A stretch of DNA of 64,000 nt from Basidiobolus meristosporus CBS 931.73 (Eukaryota > Basidiobolomycota > Basidiobolomycetes > Basidiobolales > Basidiobolaceae): assembly GCA_002104905.1 (NCBI GenBank), contig MCFE01000421.1, positions 1-64,000 of the forward strand, written 5' to 3'. Below are positions 35,606-47,505 of the stretch, in pieces (the first letter of the stretch is position 1; each line of letters starts with the position of its first letter). The position numbers and the translations under genes are program-made. A model generated the notes under the pieces. It ran no database searches, was not told the DNA's origin, and saw only the letters and a list, made by a program, of their open reading frames with translations.

Positions 35606-36736
35606 ATGTTCACCGATAAGCGTCAGTGGAGAAGTCTGGACACTGGGTTTAAGATTCCGTATCATGCGATCGTTGACGATGCTCAGCTGGAGCATCTCTC
35701 GGCCATTTCCTCCACTTCCAGTAGCTCCTCGAGCTCTTCCTTCGGCACATCCATACCACAAAGGTTCATTTTCAACGCAACCAAGACATCCCAACCGAAA
35801 AAACCTCGACAAAACCGCTTGAGTGAGCTGCCCCTTTTCGCTGCGCTAAGGAAGCGCAAGGCTCAACAATCCTTGAAAACGCTCTACGGCCCACTATCCA
35901 TCGTCTCCTCCACCAGCTCTGGAAGCATGGTTTACAAAAGCTGCTCGCCACAGAATGGGCAGCTCCACGCGATCAAGGTGTTCCGCTTTCGTTATACTTA
36001 CGAGACTCACCGGGAGTATTGCCTCAACATCAGCAATGAAATCTACATTGCCACCTCACTGAAGCACGAGAATATCATTCGAATGGTGGATGTTTTGGAG
36101 GAAAATGGGCGGCTGTATCAAGTCATGGAGTACTGCCCCTACGACCTATTCACGGTATTTGAAAAGCTGAGCCCCACAGACAGCCAAGTCAAACAGTATT
36201 TCGTGGAGCTGGTGCATGGCGTTGCATATCTTCACCATCGGGGAGTGGCTCACCGTGATCTCAAGTTGGAGAATCTATGTATTGACCAACAGGGACACTT
36301 GAAGATCATAGACTTTGAGTTCGCCACCCTCTTCCGGAGCTCGTCCAACTCGAAGGAAACTCATGTCACGGGTGTCTTCGGCTCCAATACTTACATTGCC
36401 CCGGAGGTTTGGGCACGGGACTCGTACGACCCTTCTAAGGATGATGTGTGGGCTGTGGGCATCCTCTTTGTAGGTATGATAACCCGTAAGTTTCCTTGGC
36501 AAAGGGCCATTCCCGATGACCCGAGTTTTCGCCTCTTCTTGGAATCCTGGGAGTCTATACGGCTATTCGATTATTGTCCTCCAGAGTCCATCCCACTGCT
36601 GAAACGCCTACTGGAAGTTGAGCCGGACCACAGAGCAACGATCCAAGATATACTATGCGACCCATGGTTTCAGTCGTTGGAGGCGGAGGTACAGAGTCAA
36701 GCCTCTGGCTGTTCACCAGTTCAACCGTGCCTGTAA
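35606..36736 (+). CDS. NPR/HAL5-like fungal Ser/Thr protein kinase, atypical motifs
   Basis: A 376-residue single-exon protein. After a poly-Ser region (about residues 33-46), the kinase domain runs about 93-355: AIKVF (the ATP-binding Lys), an NEIYIATSLKHENIIRM helix C, MEYCPYDLF hinge, GVAHRDLKLENL catalytic loop, GSNTYIAPEVW activation segment, DVWAVGILFVGM and RKFPW. The FPW motif and overall order match the fungal NPR1/HAL5/RTK1 group, which regulates nutrient permeases and ion transporters. The magnesium-binding DFG is DFE here (IIDFEFATLF), and the glycine loop reads VSSTSSGSMV, keeping only one of three glycines. Catalytic Lys, HRD Asp and the DFx Asp are kept, so activity is possible but uncertain. 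Confidence 0.85.
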   Translation: MFTDKRQWRSLDTGFKIPYHAIVDDAQLEHLSAISSTSSSSSSSSFGTSIPQRFIFNATKTSQPKKPRQNRLSELPLFAALRKRKAQQSLKTLYGPLSIVSSTSSGSMVYKSCSPQNGQLHAIKVFRFRYTYETHREYCLNISNEIYIATSLKHENIIRMVDVLEENGRLYQVMEYCPYDLFTVFEKLSPTDSQVKQYFVELVHGVAYLHHRGVAHRDLKLENLCIDQQGHLKIIDFEFATLFRSSSNSKETHVTGVFGSNTYIAPEVWARDSYDPSKDDVWAVGILFVGMITRKFPWQRAIPDDPSFRLFLESWESIRLFDYCPPESIPLLKRLLEVEPDHRATIQDILCDPWFQSLEAEVQSQASGCSPVQPCL

Positions 36737-38289
36737 TTACCTAGTTAATTTTGCTTCTCCACCATCTCTGTTGTCTATAACAAAACCCAGCCCCATGACT
36801 GGATTGCGGTGGGTGTCACCCTGGAAAGGGATATCCCCATCTAGCTTCAAAATACCTGGGGCGCATCCTGTTCATCTGATCCGTATCTATAATCGCTCCA
36901 TCCAGCATGCTCTTCTGGAAAAGGTGCCTTAGTCTCTGTACATAACGCTCACACCCCATCACACCCCATCACCAATTCCGTTCAGCAGCTACCGATTTCT
37001 AATGAAATAAATGGCTCCAGTGAACCGATACAACGGTTGGTCCTTTCGCACTATCAAAAGCTTCAATCTCCCCTGGTCGTCTGGCCTCCGTTGTGGATCC
37101 CAATCCTGAATCGTGTAACATTACATGTGATATATGTGCAGTGCTTTTGCCAGCGCTTTTACCAAAGCTTGCTTTGTCACATGCGGCTATCATTGATCCT
37201 GCGATAAACACATGATACCACTGTTTCCTTGTATGGCAAAGTCATTGGGACTGGTATGCATCTTGATGTCTACGTTGCGGTTCAAGGATTTTCCCGTCTA
37301 TCTGAACAGGTGTCATGATAGTGGGAATTAAATGGCGACTTTGTTCATGAATGAGGATGCCGCGATAAGCAATTTCTACCGGTTACACAGGTTATGTTTC
37401 TACCGGTGTCTTGTGCTAAGCTAAATCCAGGGCAATTCACTTTACCATATTAATATATGGGCGACAATAATTAGTGATTCGATTACCATACTTGGCTTAG
37501 TGCTACCAAGGCCTAGTACAGTCCAGTTTGTTATCTAAAGGCGGGTCTGAGAGGTCCAGAAATGCGATTGGTGAGCCACTGGTATGTCGCATGATAGATA
37601 AGCGCTTCGCTACAAAAGTACGTATACATGTATGTATATGTAAATCATTGTGCCATCAATGAACTAGTATTATAGATATGGAAATGGCAGAACGAGCAGG
37701 CCGGGCGAACCAAGTAGGGAGGGAAGGTTTGGGATGCTTGGAGAATGTGAGTTTTCACTGTGGGGTAACTAGGCATTTGACCATGTTTATAAAAATTTGC
37801 AAAGCAGACCAAAGGAGTCTAATAGAAAGCCATGGAAAATAGGCACTATTCAGTTTTCGGTATTTCCCCCATTTCGAGCAGTTGGAAATATATATAAAGT
37901 CATTACGAATACAAGATTAGCAAACTTTAAGCTGAATATGGGTAGAGATTGAACGTACAAACGAATTTAATCTATGGCAAGCGCAATATTCACTCATATA
38001 CCCCAACAGAATTTTCTGACAGATACTATCCAAACACCACATGTAAATCAGTAAAACTTTCGATGTTGAAAAAAAATTACAATTAGAGGCCATATTAAAA
38101 TGAGGTTTTCATACACCAGATTGGCCCACCTCTGCCCCTCATCTTAGGCAATAAGCTACACCTCAAAATTTTTGAGTGCAGTACTGTTGTGATGCCGTGC
38201 AAATATGGCTGAAGTACCTGCCAGAACAGAAATTGATCTAAGCATGAAATGTGCATGCCGCATTCTCATAAGAGCCTTGGATTTACTAG
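36737..38289. other. Intergenic, no supported gene
   Basis: Contains a short direct repeat (CACACCCCAT twice near 36,950-36,970) and AT-rich unique sequence. No coding region, RNA gene or clear mobile element was seen. Confidence 0.35.
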
Positions 38290-38540
38290 AGTTGGAAAAG
38301 GTACTACCGGTGGTGTGCAAAGTTTGAAGTATTTTGGATGGCTTTGCAAAATATTGTATACTGAGTACCTGACATTCTAGTTTAAATGTTCCAAGAAAAT
38401 CCTGATAGAAAATTTGGTCAAGCATTACTTCAAGCTGTGAAGTTAATGTCAGTCTTTTTGGTGAGTGTCTTGGAGATATTGCAAGTATTAGGGAGAACAA
38501 ATCAATTAGGCAGTTATCACTTGATGTTCATTGAATATAG
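38290..38540 (-). repeat. Old inverted copia-LTR relic
   Basis: In plus view GTGTGCAAAGTTTGAAG..., ACTGAGTACCTGACATTCTAG..., AAATTTGGTCAAGC and GTGTCTTGGAGATATTGCAAG match minus-orientation LTR blocks, though the order is partly scrambled. It is directly interrupted by the younger plus-strand LTR at 38541. Confidence 0.55.
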
Positions 38541-38872
38541 TGTTGTAAAAATTTGGAATTCCACCTAAATATTCACCTAACTTGGTCACTTAGATCATTA
38601 CCTTCAAATCCTAGAGAATACTGACCAAATTCCCTGTCGGGATTTACTTAGAATATTTACCCAGAACATGAAAATTAGATAAGTTGTCCAGACAGCCCCA
38701 AACTTTGCACACATGTTCTTGGGACCTTCCTTAACCTATTCTACGTGTTTGTAATGCCAAGACCATGTAAAAGTATAAATACTACTTTTACATTCAATAA
38801 ATCATTAAGTGAAAACCACATAATCTACTTGTTCTCCCAATCACTTCCAATATCTCCAAGACTCTTACAACA
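38541..38872 (+). repeat. Copia LTR without internal region (solo LTR)
   Basis: 332 bases, TGTTGTAAAAATTTGG to TTACAACA, very close to the LTRs of C and E but with a small internal deletion around the position of CACCAAAATACCAGG. No gag follows. Flanks (TATAG / GTTAC) show no matching duplication. Confidence 0.92.
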
Positions 38873-39664
38873 GTTACAACTTGCAGTATCAGAAGTTGTA
38901 GTCATCTTGAGAATAAGTAGTCATATATCTTAGAAGGTGCTGAGCCTGAGTAATCCTCTTACCAAACATGGTAACAGGCAGTTCACTGACTCCAAATATA
39001 TTTGTACTTGAAATATTGACTGAAAAATACCAGCAGTATACTATAGGAAATCCAATTTTGATATTTTCATAGGGTAAATCTCAAACTAACCATTAAGTAC
39101 TTACTCAGCAGGTTTTTAGACTTCTACCTGGACTCTCATAACGCATTTGGAATAGTCCTAATTCACACTAGGTGGTTTGCCAGGTTGGCAACACTCCTTT
39201 CCTAAGCCCTTTGTATTTTGATTGACTGAATTACATTTCCTATACCGAGCAATATATTGTGTGGCTGAATAATGGGCCTAACAAGGGCTTACTGGATCTG
39301 TTGGACGTTGTGGGGCCCCAAGTTAGTCTGTACTTCGCTAGCATCCATTCAAATGCATAAAAATATCCATCTGTTGTGCCGTAAGTAGCGTTATCATCTT
39401 GCTCTCACAGTGTCACCAATCAACCATGCAAGATCCATGGCACAACCGCCGCATGATTCCTAGCAGATAACCTACTGAAGGAGTAAAAATTCTTTCCATC
39501 CAACAGCCAATCACAATCCACCCATCGACACTATAATCACATTGACCTGGAAAAAGACTACATTTCGATGAGGTGGACCATATTTGTTGGCTGATTCACA
39601 GAAACCGCCAGCTCGAAGTATTTCCTAGTCGTAAGCATACCCGTTATCGAAACCACCAGGAACC
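38873..39664. other. EMC10 upstream region
   Basis: AT-rich at first, then normal composition. No gene or repeat recognised. Confidence 0.3.
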
Positions 39665-40591
39665 ATGAAACTCGCCTTCGCCTTAATACTGTCCCTCTTC
39701 TGCGTGGGTTTGAAAGCAGACGTAAACCTGTCGGAGGTAGCTACTTTCTTGGTCGGTTGGGTGGGCTGGAGCTGGTCGGATCTTATTAAACGCATCTTTT
39801 TCACAGGAGAAGATATTGGAGGTTTGGCATAAGGCAGGAAAGCAGGAGGAATACGTCAAGCGCGGAGAGATCGTATACACTTTGAAACCACAACATGCCA
39901 AATACGTCCCCGACGCCAATTCAATCCAACTTAGCCCCTCGGAAAAGGATCTTTACAACGTCAAAGTCAACAGTCTTGGTGAGGCTCCCAAGGCCGTGAC
40001 CTTTTCTTCCGCCAAGTGGGTAAGCGGGTCTGGTGAGTGCTGATTCCCTTCATCTTAGCTCACTCGGTGTTTTCTAGTGCATGTTGGAGGCTTCTCAATT
40101 CAGCGACAAGTTCACCGTTCATTTTGACAAGGAAGGTAAGGGGTCTTACGCGGCAAAGTATGCTCTGTGAAGGATACTCAACTCACTTGATAAAGGCAAC
40201 TTCTTCCACGCCGATTATCATCCTGGGGCTCATGGCTGCCAGGAGGAGGCTCAAGTACTTAAACACATAGTTCAGATTGTCTTGTCAGGGGAAACTAATT
40301 GCTCGACATAGGTCACCAACGTCGAATTCAACACCAGCATTGACCTAGTAAAGCCTCATCATGAATTAAGGTACATGCGTCCGGACATGTTTGTTTCAGC
40401 ATGGTTGGTTAATCATCTGTCTTAGACCCAGACTTCAGCGCGTCACAGAAGAGGAGTTGAAGCAGAAGGAAAACGCGGAATACTCGAACTTCTTCACGAA
40501 GTACTGGTATATCATTGTCCCCGTGGTTCTGGTGTTGTTGGTTGGTGGTGGAGACCCACCAAAGGAGGGCGAAGGAAACGGCGGGCGTTGA
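39665..40591 (+). CDS. EMC10: ER membrane protein complex subunit 10 (EMC10-like)
   Basis: Six exons: 39665-39736, 39807-40019, 40078-40135, 40196-40254, 40312-40370 and 40426-40591. The introns are 55-70 nt with GT-AG ends and all phases fit, giving 208 residues. The N-terminus is a signal peptide (MKLAFALILSLFCVGLKA). The lumenal part contains VKRGEIVYTLKPQHAKYVPD, LSPSEKDLYNVKV, then a SQFSDKFTVHFD strand and FHADYHPGAHGC. A single TM helix (YWYIIVPVVLVLLVGG) is followed by a short Gly/Glu-rich tail. This layout and the strand pattern match EMC10, a subunit of the complex that inserts transmembrane segments into the ER. The gene model is strong. The family call rests on motif memory, as EMC10 is poorly conserved. 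Confidence 0.75.
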
Positions 40592-41287
40592 TGGATCACC
40601 AAACGCCAGTAGCAGCTGACCCCATCATCACTTCACGTTTAATTTGATGAACAAGCGATTTGCCTCAGTAGTATTTGTTCAATGTCCCTTATTACCTTTG
40701 AGGAATGCCCATACATTAAGTGCCAACCTGTCTTTTTCGGAAATAAAACCCCATTGCAATACTTGTCCGAGTGAGCCCCTTAAATCGCCGTGTCCATGTT
40801 TTGCCACGATGTACATAATGCCGCCTGTATTGTGTGCCGACCAAGCGGACAACCAGCTAGCGTATGGGGCTGAGGGTTGGCTTCAATGGACGGAGTTCCA
40901 GTGCCCTGCCACTCGATCCATTCCATTTGCAGTGCCATTTAGGCACCTTCACCCTGCGTCCGTCACCCTGATCCAATCCTTTTGGCCAAATCTAGATGAG
41001 CAGAAATTTGTATCACTTGATGCTCAACTTAGCCATTCTTTCACAATCGTATGGACAAAGTCTGGTCAGAATCGGCAGAGCGTACATCTTGGCATTGGGT
41101 GCCAACGCCCGCCAAATGTACGCTTTCATCCAGAATATTTTTACGAATCCAAATAAATAGAATTTGTTTACTGTGTAATATTGATCATTCAATAGGTTGC
41201 CCTAACGTACACATTACTGATCCCGTCCTATAATATAAGTCAAAAACTTGCTTCCAAACTCACTCCAAGAATACCATTTATTTCACT
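40592..41287. other. Intergenic, one dubious open frame
   Basis: A 170-codon frame (40644-41156, plus) is longer than expected by chance but has no recognisable motif, compositional support or splice context. It may be non-coding. Near 41,230 is a TATAATATAAG sequence, a possible TATA box for the next gene. Confidence 0.3.
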
Positions 41288-43844
41288 ATGTCTGCTACCT
41301 ACGAATCGCAATATCCTCAAGATGATCATAATTACCCAGAAGGAGTACCCTCAGATTCAGAATACAGTCAGGAATTTCACAACCAATCCATAGAAAGAGA
41401 CCACTATCCAGACATTACGCATGAGGAGACACTAGATGGCCTTGTAGAAATGCTGGCCAATCTCGATGTAGCTCTCTTTCCTTTACTCTAGCATTCTGAG
41501 CAGCTATGCTTACTGATGAACCCATCTCGCTTTCATTCCAGTGTGGACTCCCGTTGTTGCTAGATAAGACGAAGCTATGCATGCTTTCATACAAGGTATG
41601 CCTACTGAAAGCGGGGGCTTTGTTTCATCCTCCTGATCCCCTCCACTTCCCTAGGACCTGGTGCTCTTTCTGAAAAAACGCGCCATGCTCGAAGAGGAAT
41701 ATGGCAAAGGAATGTTAAAACTAACTCAGCAGATCGCCAAATCGGCGGAAAAAAGTGACATCAAAGTGGGGTAAGAGTTGAGAGCCAAGAGCGAGGGGGT
41801 GTTGGCCCATTCAGCACACGTTTATCTAACCCATCTCAACTAGCACGTTTGGTGACAGCTGGGGAAATTTCATCAAATACCACGAAGCTATCGGGGAGAA
41901 TAGAGTGAAGTTCGCCTCCACCATCAACGAGGTTGGGGACAACCTTTCTGCGGCTTACAAGGAGCACGAAAAATCCCGGAGACAGGTAGGGTTCCTTCGC
42001 TCTCGTGTGGCCTAGAGAACCGAGTTTTGCTCACTTGGCTGTCTAGCTCAAGGAAAATGGTTTGAAGCTTCAGAAGCACTTACACGAGGCTGAGTCCAAC
42101 TTGGAAAAGGTAAATCTCGGTTAGATGTGAAGATATCAAGTAAGATCCTTACCCGCCTTCTGATTTCCCTTATTGTAGGCAAAGATCAAATATTCCATGC
42201 AAAGTGAAGAGTGGGAGCACGCTATCCTCAAGAAGGGCAGTGACAGTATTCGTCAAAAGGGAACCTCCATCACCAAATCCGTTGCGAAACCGATGAACAT
42301 CTTCAAACAAAACAAATCATCTGATCAGGTCACTAGCGTCCTCAGCACTACTTGCGCTTTAGTCAAACTTACCATCATAGTTGAGATAGGTCGAGGAGGA
42401 TGCTCGTCAAAAAGCAAACACTTATAATGAAAATTACAAGTCGCAATTGGCTTACACTAACAAGACCAGACACGAGTATCACACCGTCGAGCTGCCTCGA
42501 ATCCTCAAGGTACACGTCGAATCGGCTCTTTTTGGCGGATCGATGCTTTGACTGACATACATGCTTTGTCCCGACTCCTAGTCTCTCAAAGATGTCGCAT
42601 ACGAAGCCGTGATTTCCATTCAGTATCATTTGGCCAAATACGCCTTTCACCTGGAGTCTACTATATTGGAGGACGGGATCATCATCGCCCCTCTCAACGA
42701 AGGTAAGCGAGCCTTCAGAATGGTCCACACCTGGCCCGAGCCTGATGCAACTTCTACCAGATGGAGGAAGCGTGCCAGATCTGCGGTCGTTGGTCGATCA
42801 AATCGACAGCGAAGCTGATCTGAAGGATTACATCCGAAAGCGTAGCACTAGCGGAAACCGAGTCGAGAAGAGCGAAATCCCTTACAATGAATATGCTCTG
42901 GTAAGAGTGGTGTTCCCCAGAATCTGCACATCAATTCCTAAGCAGTTTCACCCATCTTAGTCGGCGGCAGCCAACTCTATCATCAATCCAAGAAACATCT
43001 TTGGCGTTGATCTTGCTTATCAATTGGATCGTGATCATGAGCCTATACCACCTATTCTGTTGAAGTGTGCCGAGGCTATCGAGCGTTTTGGTTAGTTGAT
43101 CATCCAACCTGCTCGCGAGCGAACCCTGACTAAGCTGGGGCGATTTCTTAGGTATCAATAGCACCGGGATCTACCGTATATCTGGAACCATCATCCAGAT
43201 CCAGAAGTTCCGAACCCTATTCAACCGAGGTCTGATGCATCGATAGCCTTCGGGTAGATCCACATTCGATTAATATGGATTTCGCATCTTCTAGATAGCA
43301 GTCAAGTAGACCTTAGCAGCGACGACAAGATCGGGGACATTAATAACATCACCGGGGTTCTGAAGTTGTACTTCCGCGAACTACCCGAGCCTCTGTTCAC
43401 CGCATCCATGGCGAACGAATTCATCAATGCTGCCAGTAAGCCGTTTCCTATCTTCCATGCCCTCTGGCCTGAAACTAACCATACTGTGTAGTGGTGATGG
43501 ATGAAATGCAGTGCCTATCAACCATGAGTCAGCTGATGAACTATCTTCCCCCGCCCAACTATCGTACGATGAGATACCTCTTTGCACATCTTCTAAGGTA
43601 ATTGGCCCGAAGAGAGCTCCATTCCCACCATCCCTTACTCATGAGATGAACAACCCGCAGGATCCAAGCAAACCAAGCCCGAAACATGATGAGTATTCAA
43701 AATCTAGCCATTGTGTTTGGGCCTACCCTCCTGGCCAATCGACAGGACAAGGACATCAACGTCGACATGAGTTACCAGAGTAAAGTTGTAGAAGTGATGC
43801 TCGAGAATTTCCAGTATTTGTTTGCGCGCGAGCCAACCCATTAA
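41288..43844 (+). CDS. F-BAR / RhoGAP protein (Rgd1-like), 14 exons
   Basis: Fourteen exons can be joined without a frame break: 41288-41467, 41542-41595, 41655-41770, 41844-41985, 42047-42109, 42179-42328, 42390-42509, 42582-42702, 42761-42900, 42961-43090, 43152-43229, 43295-43435, 43492-43597, 43661-43844. This gives 574 residues. Residues about 45-300 form an F-BAR domain (FCH start at GLVEMLANLD, then ARAMLEEEYGKGM-type helices rich in Lys/Glu), which binds curved membrane. Residues about 374-565 form a RhoGAP domain with the arginine finger Arg414 in GIYRISG, LKLYFRELPEPLF and NLAIVFGPTLL. Fungal relatives such as Rgd1 inactivate Rho3/Rho4-type GTPases at growth sites. The introns are 55-75 nt. 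Confidence 0.92.
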
Positions 43845-45222
43845 TCCATGCAATAAACTGAAGTCACTGTATTTTGAGACCACATGGTTCCCCCGTCACT
43901 TTGCATACAGCCCACCAACGCAACGAAGGGGAGGCATGGACTCGGCCCCGTCAGTTGCCATGCTGGAATTAACCGTGAACAGAAAATCCAAAAGGAAGTC
44001 GATAGGGGGGTCTTGGTCCTGGTGGCATCCGATTTGGCATCCAGGATTCATCTATCCCACATCTCTGGTAACCTCATCGTTGATTTGCCCAAGCCAAGGG
44101 CCACTATCAACCGAGCTCATGCTTGGAGAATGGTAAAGCATGGGCTTTGATGGTAGCCACAAGAGCCGGCAAGATAAACACCATTGGAAACCTGCGCCAT
44201 CAGATCCGTATGGAGGCTTACCACACAGTCATCTGATTGACTCGGCTGTGACAGCAAACAGCGGGCAAACCAATAAGAAATGAAAGGTCTTGAGACAGAA
44301 TGATCCCAAGTATACCGGACTTGGATTTAATTTCTGATAACCTAGCTCATGAGCACAACATGCCCATGCTGATCATCGTGCCCTTTCCTTTTTAGGAAGG
44401 GCTTGGCATCTCTAGGCATCATCAATGCTCGAAGCTTGACCATAACTTGGCCAGATTAGACATTACACCGTTCGGTAAGTAAGGGACTTCGTTGCTTTCT
44501 GTGGCGCGTCGTGGGATTAACCAGGCCTCCAGCTGAATCAACTCCTACATCCCATAAGAGTGACCGTTTCTACGTCATCTTCGTCACCCGGTCCCGTTGT
44601 TTGAGACGTAAATAAGAACAATCCTGAAGGCGAGCCACCACCAATCGCCATTACACATCAGCCCAATCAACCATAACCTCCCGTGGCGTAACCAATCTTA
44701 AATGGGTTTCCCTAGGGGAAAGATATGTGAAACGGACTTCCCTGCCTCGTAGATTTGGCCGATCTCATTGCTTGTCAGATCTATTTATGATGCATCCTCT
44801 GGCGCATGCTTTGCATATAATCGCCGGGCGGGTTGCATGAATAAGGTCAGCATGAAGGCGCGTCCCATGCAATCGTCGGTTTGGGATTGCCATGGCTTGC
44901 ATTGCGGATTAGTGCGGCCGGTGGCAGCCACTTTATCTGCTGTTGCTCGATCCCAACTTCCATGACTGGTCCTTACGCTTCACGCTTGACATTCTGATCG
45001 GGGAAGGAATCCTCCTGGAGTATTGGAGATGGCTGGGTTCGTTGCATCCCCAGTACCAGTCCAATGGAAGGCAACTTAGGGTTAGGGTTAATTTTATTCT
45101 AATGGATGGCGAATGATTACAAAAATTCGGGAGATGTAGCAGAATCTGAAGAATCGACTCCTCCAGGACTGGCTCCCATAGGAATGGACCAACCTACACT
45201 GCATGCTGAGCTCTTGTTCAAA
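43845..45222. other. Intergenic between convergent genes
   Basis: No supported gene. Two overlapping frames of about 100 codons (43,822-44,150) lack start context and motifs. A two-unit TTAGGG stretch (CTTAGGGTTAGGGTTAAT) lies at 45,075-45,091. Confidence 0.35.
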
Positions 45223-47505
45223 CTAGTTGCTATGGTCCTCTGCCACTCTACTGCTGTTGCGTAGTTCATTCTCAAATTCAAGATCTTTCTTTGTGATTCT
45301 GGACATCCGTTTGGATAGAAGCGCCACCCCACCAAATATCACGATGACGCCCAGACTAAACATGCCGTATTGAAATGCGGTGAAATCCATGAATTCATTG
45401 TAGTAAATACCTAAGAGTCGTTAGAAGTAGTCGTTGATGCCCGATTGGGCTCTGGTATTAGGGGTAAAGGCTTCTTACCTCCACCGATAATGTCAAACAC
45501 AGTCCAAATAACATAGAAAACCGGGACCTGCAGCATGGCATCGTATCGTTGCAGACCCATGTTAATCCAGTACACCTGCGACACAGCCGTGATCACCGTT
45601 ACGATCAATATGATCCACGCCAGTGGGCTCTTAAACTGATTGGATTTCTGAAGTATGGACACCGACAGCAGGTTAATCAACGATTTCGCAAATAGCGTGG
45701 TCATCGTTGCCATCATTGCCCCCAGAAATGCATAACACAAAGGTAGTACGTTCCTAACGGCCCATGATGTTCGTGGTATTGTTTTTGGTAACGATGGGAT
45801 AATGGAGATTCTGTGATAAAAGTGAAGCCAGCGCTCCCAATATACCCGGGCCAGAGGCCTTTTCTTGACAGAGTTGAATACTCGGGAATTCCTGCGTGCC
45901 TCTGACATTTCTGAAAGTATCGGGTGTTCACTGGTGCTGTCGTGACCGTCATTGGATACAATACTGGATGCTTGGTCCGTTTTATTGTTTGCTTTCAGAG
46001 AGCTATTGTTGGCTCTCTCATGGGGGCTTGTTTCGGAAGAAGCTCGCGAGTTGTGGCCCCTCTCTATCGACTCTCGTATCTCGGGCGCGATAGACGATAT
46101 GCCGTTCTCTGTGCTGGTGATGACTTGTTCTGGTTGAACGGTCATGGGCGTGTCAATAGCTTCTGGGGTAATATTTTTCTCAATGATCTTTATGTAGAAG
46201 AATGCGAATACGATAAACGCAAATATCAATACGATATAAACGATCGTTGCTCGTTGTTTGAACAAGTTCAACAGTACACACAGACGATAATCTAGATGAG
46301 AGCTTGAATAATCTAGACATAGTATAGAGAGGAAACCGCATCAGCACTGCACATACCTTGGACAACTACTCCTGAAAATATAACGACAAGCACGCATCCA
46401 GCAATGATCACCACCACACCTATAATATCGTATCTTCCCAATTTTTCCTTGTTCATTATGGGTGCAATGATCACATTTGTAACCAAGGATATAGCACCCA
46501 GTGGGGCTACCAAGGACTGAGGTGCAAACTGCAACGCTACAAAGTTTAGAAAACTCGCCGCGACATAGATAACGAACCCTATCACCCATATCTTGATAAA
46601 ACCGAGTCAATATGGGTCTTGAATCGTAATGTGCCTTTACTTGCAAAGAGGCTTACCGGGTTGATCTTGGAGTTTGAATAAGTGAGTCTTTGTAGAAGAC
46701 TGCGACGGCCATTGGTTTGCTCCATTCCTATACTTGGTGAATGACCGTACATACTGTTTTGAAGCTGAAGCTTCTTTCTCTCCTGGATTTTTCTCAGTGC
46801 GTACTTCTGCAGGTTCAGGCCTATGTTCAATGTGGTGCCGCCTAAGAGTACCAATATGACCCCAATCCATATAGAATGTTTTTCATTACTGCTTACACAC
46901 ACTCCAGACACCGTAATACCTCTTTGTTGCCGAGAAGAGTTATTCTCGATATGGCATATTGATCCATCGTCACATGGGTTTACTTCACCAGATAACATCG
47001 AGCAATTCTGATCGATGTGTACACCACCACAACAAGTTCCACTCTGTAGGTTATATGGTGCGTCGGGCAATGTCCAAGCACCGTCACATGTTGACTGAAT
47101 GGTGCAATACTGAGCTGAGCATATGTCTGCTGGCGGCGTCATATTTGCGCGTAGGTAACTGTTGTAAGAGGCGCATTCCTCCGAGGCTCGGCACAACTCC
47201 CCTACAGAATCAAGGTGTCAAAATCCAGCCAGTATCCAAGAGTCAGCAATACATGCATGGGTGGCCTTCAACTTACCAGCAGCGACTACATATTGGCACT
47301 TATTCCTCACACATATATAATCCCCTAAACGAGTGGACTTGAAGCTGGCACTGCCCGAAGGAGTACTCAAACCAACACTCAAATCCACGCAATCTCTGTC
47401 AATAATACATGTGGAAGGAGGCTGGTAAGCCCTGGCAACAGACAGTTCAAGATAGATTATCGTTAACACGCCAAGCAAACGCTCGGCTACACAGAAGAAG
47501 CGCAT
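45223..47505 (-). CDS. NIPA-family magnesium transporter with Cys-rich ectodomain
   Basis: Five exons on the minus strand: 47505-47277, 47201-46657, 46591-46357, 46291-45479, 45410-45223. The introns are 65-75 nt and all phases fit, giving 669 residues. Residues 1-26 are a signal peptide. Residues about 27-185 are a lumenal or extracellular domain with about 15 Cys, including CC. The NIPA core follows: IWIGVILVLLGGTTLNIGLN, LQKYALRK, then FAPQSLVAPLGAISLVTNV, the family signature, with about nine TM helices in total. A polar Ser/Glu-rich insert of about 100 residues splits the core, and the end is GGIYYNEF...MFSLGVIVIFGGVALLSKR. NIPA proteins carry Mg2+ across membranes. The Cys-rich head is unusual for the family. 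An upstream in-frame ATG (47556) would hide the signal peptide. Confidence 0.88.

Noticed and set aside
43822-44150. Overlapping frames of 88-104 codons after the RhoGAP gene
   Set aside because: Two frames compete in the same bases, neither has recognisable features, and they lie in the 3' flank of a complete gene.
45075-45091. TTAGGG repeats as an internal telomere
   Set aside because: Only two full units. Real interstitial telomere tracts are longer, and this length occurs by chance or as a promoter telobox.
45924-46295. 123-codon plus-strand frame within the NIPA gene
   Set aside because: Antisense to the polar-insert exon, which is itself supported by splice phases and family motifs.
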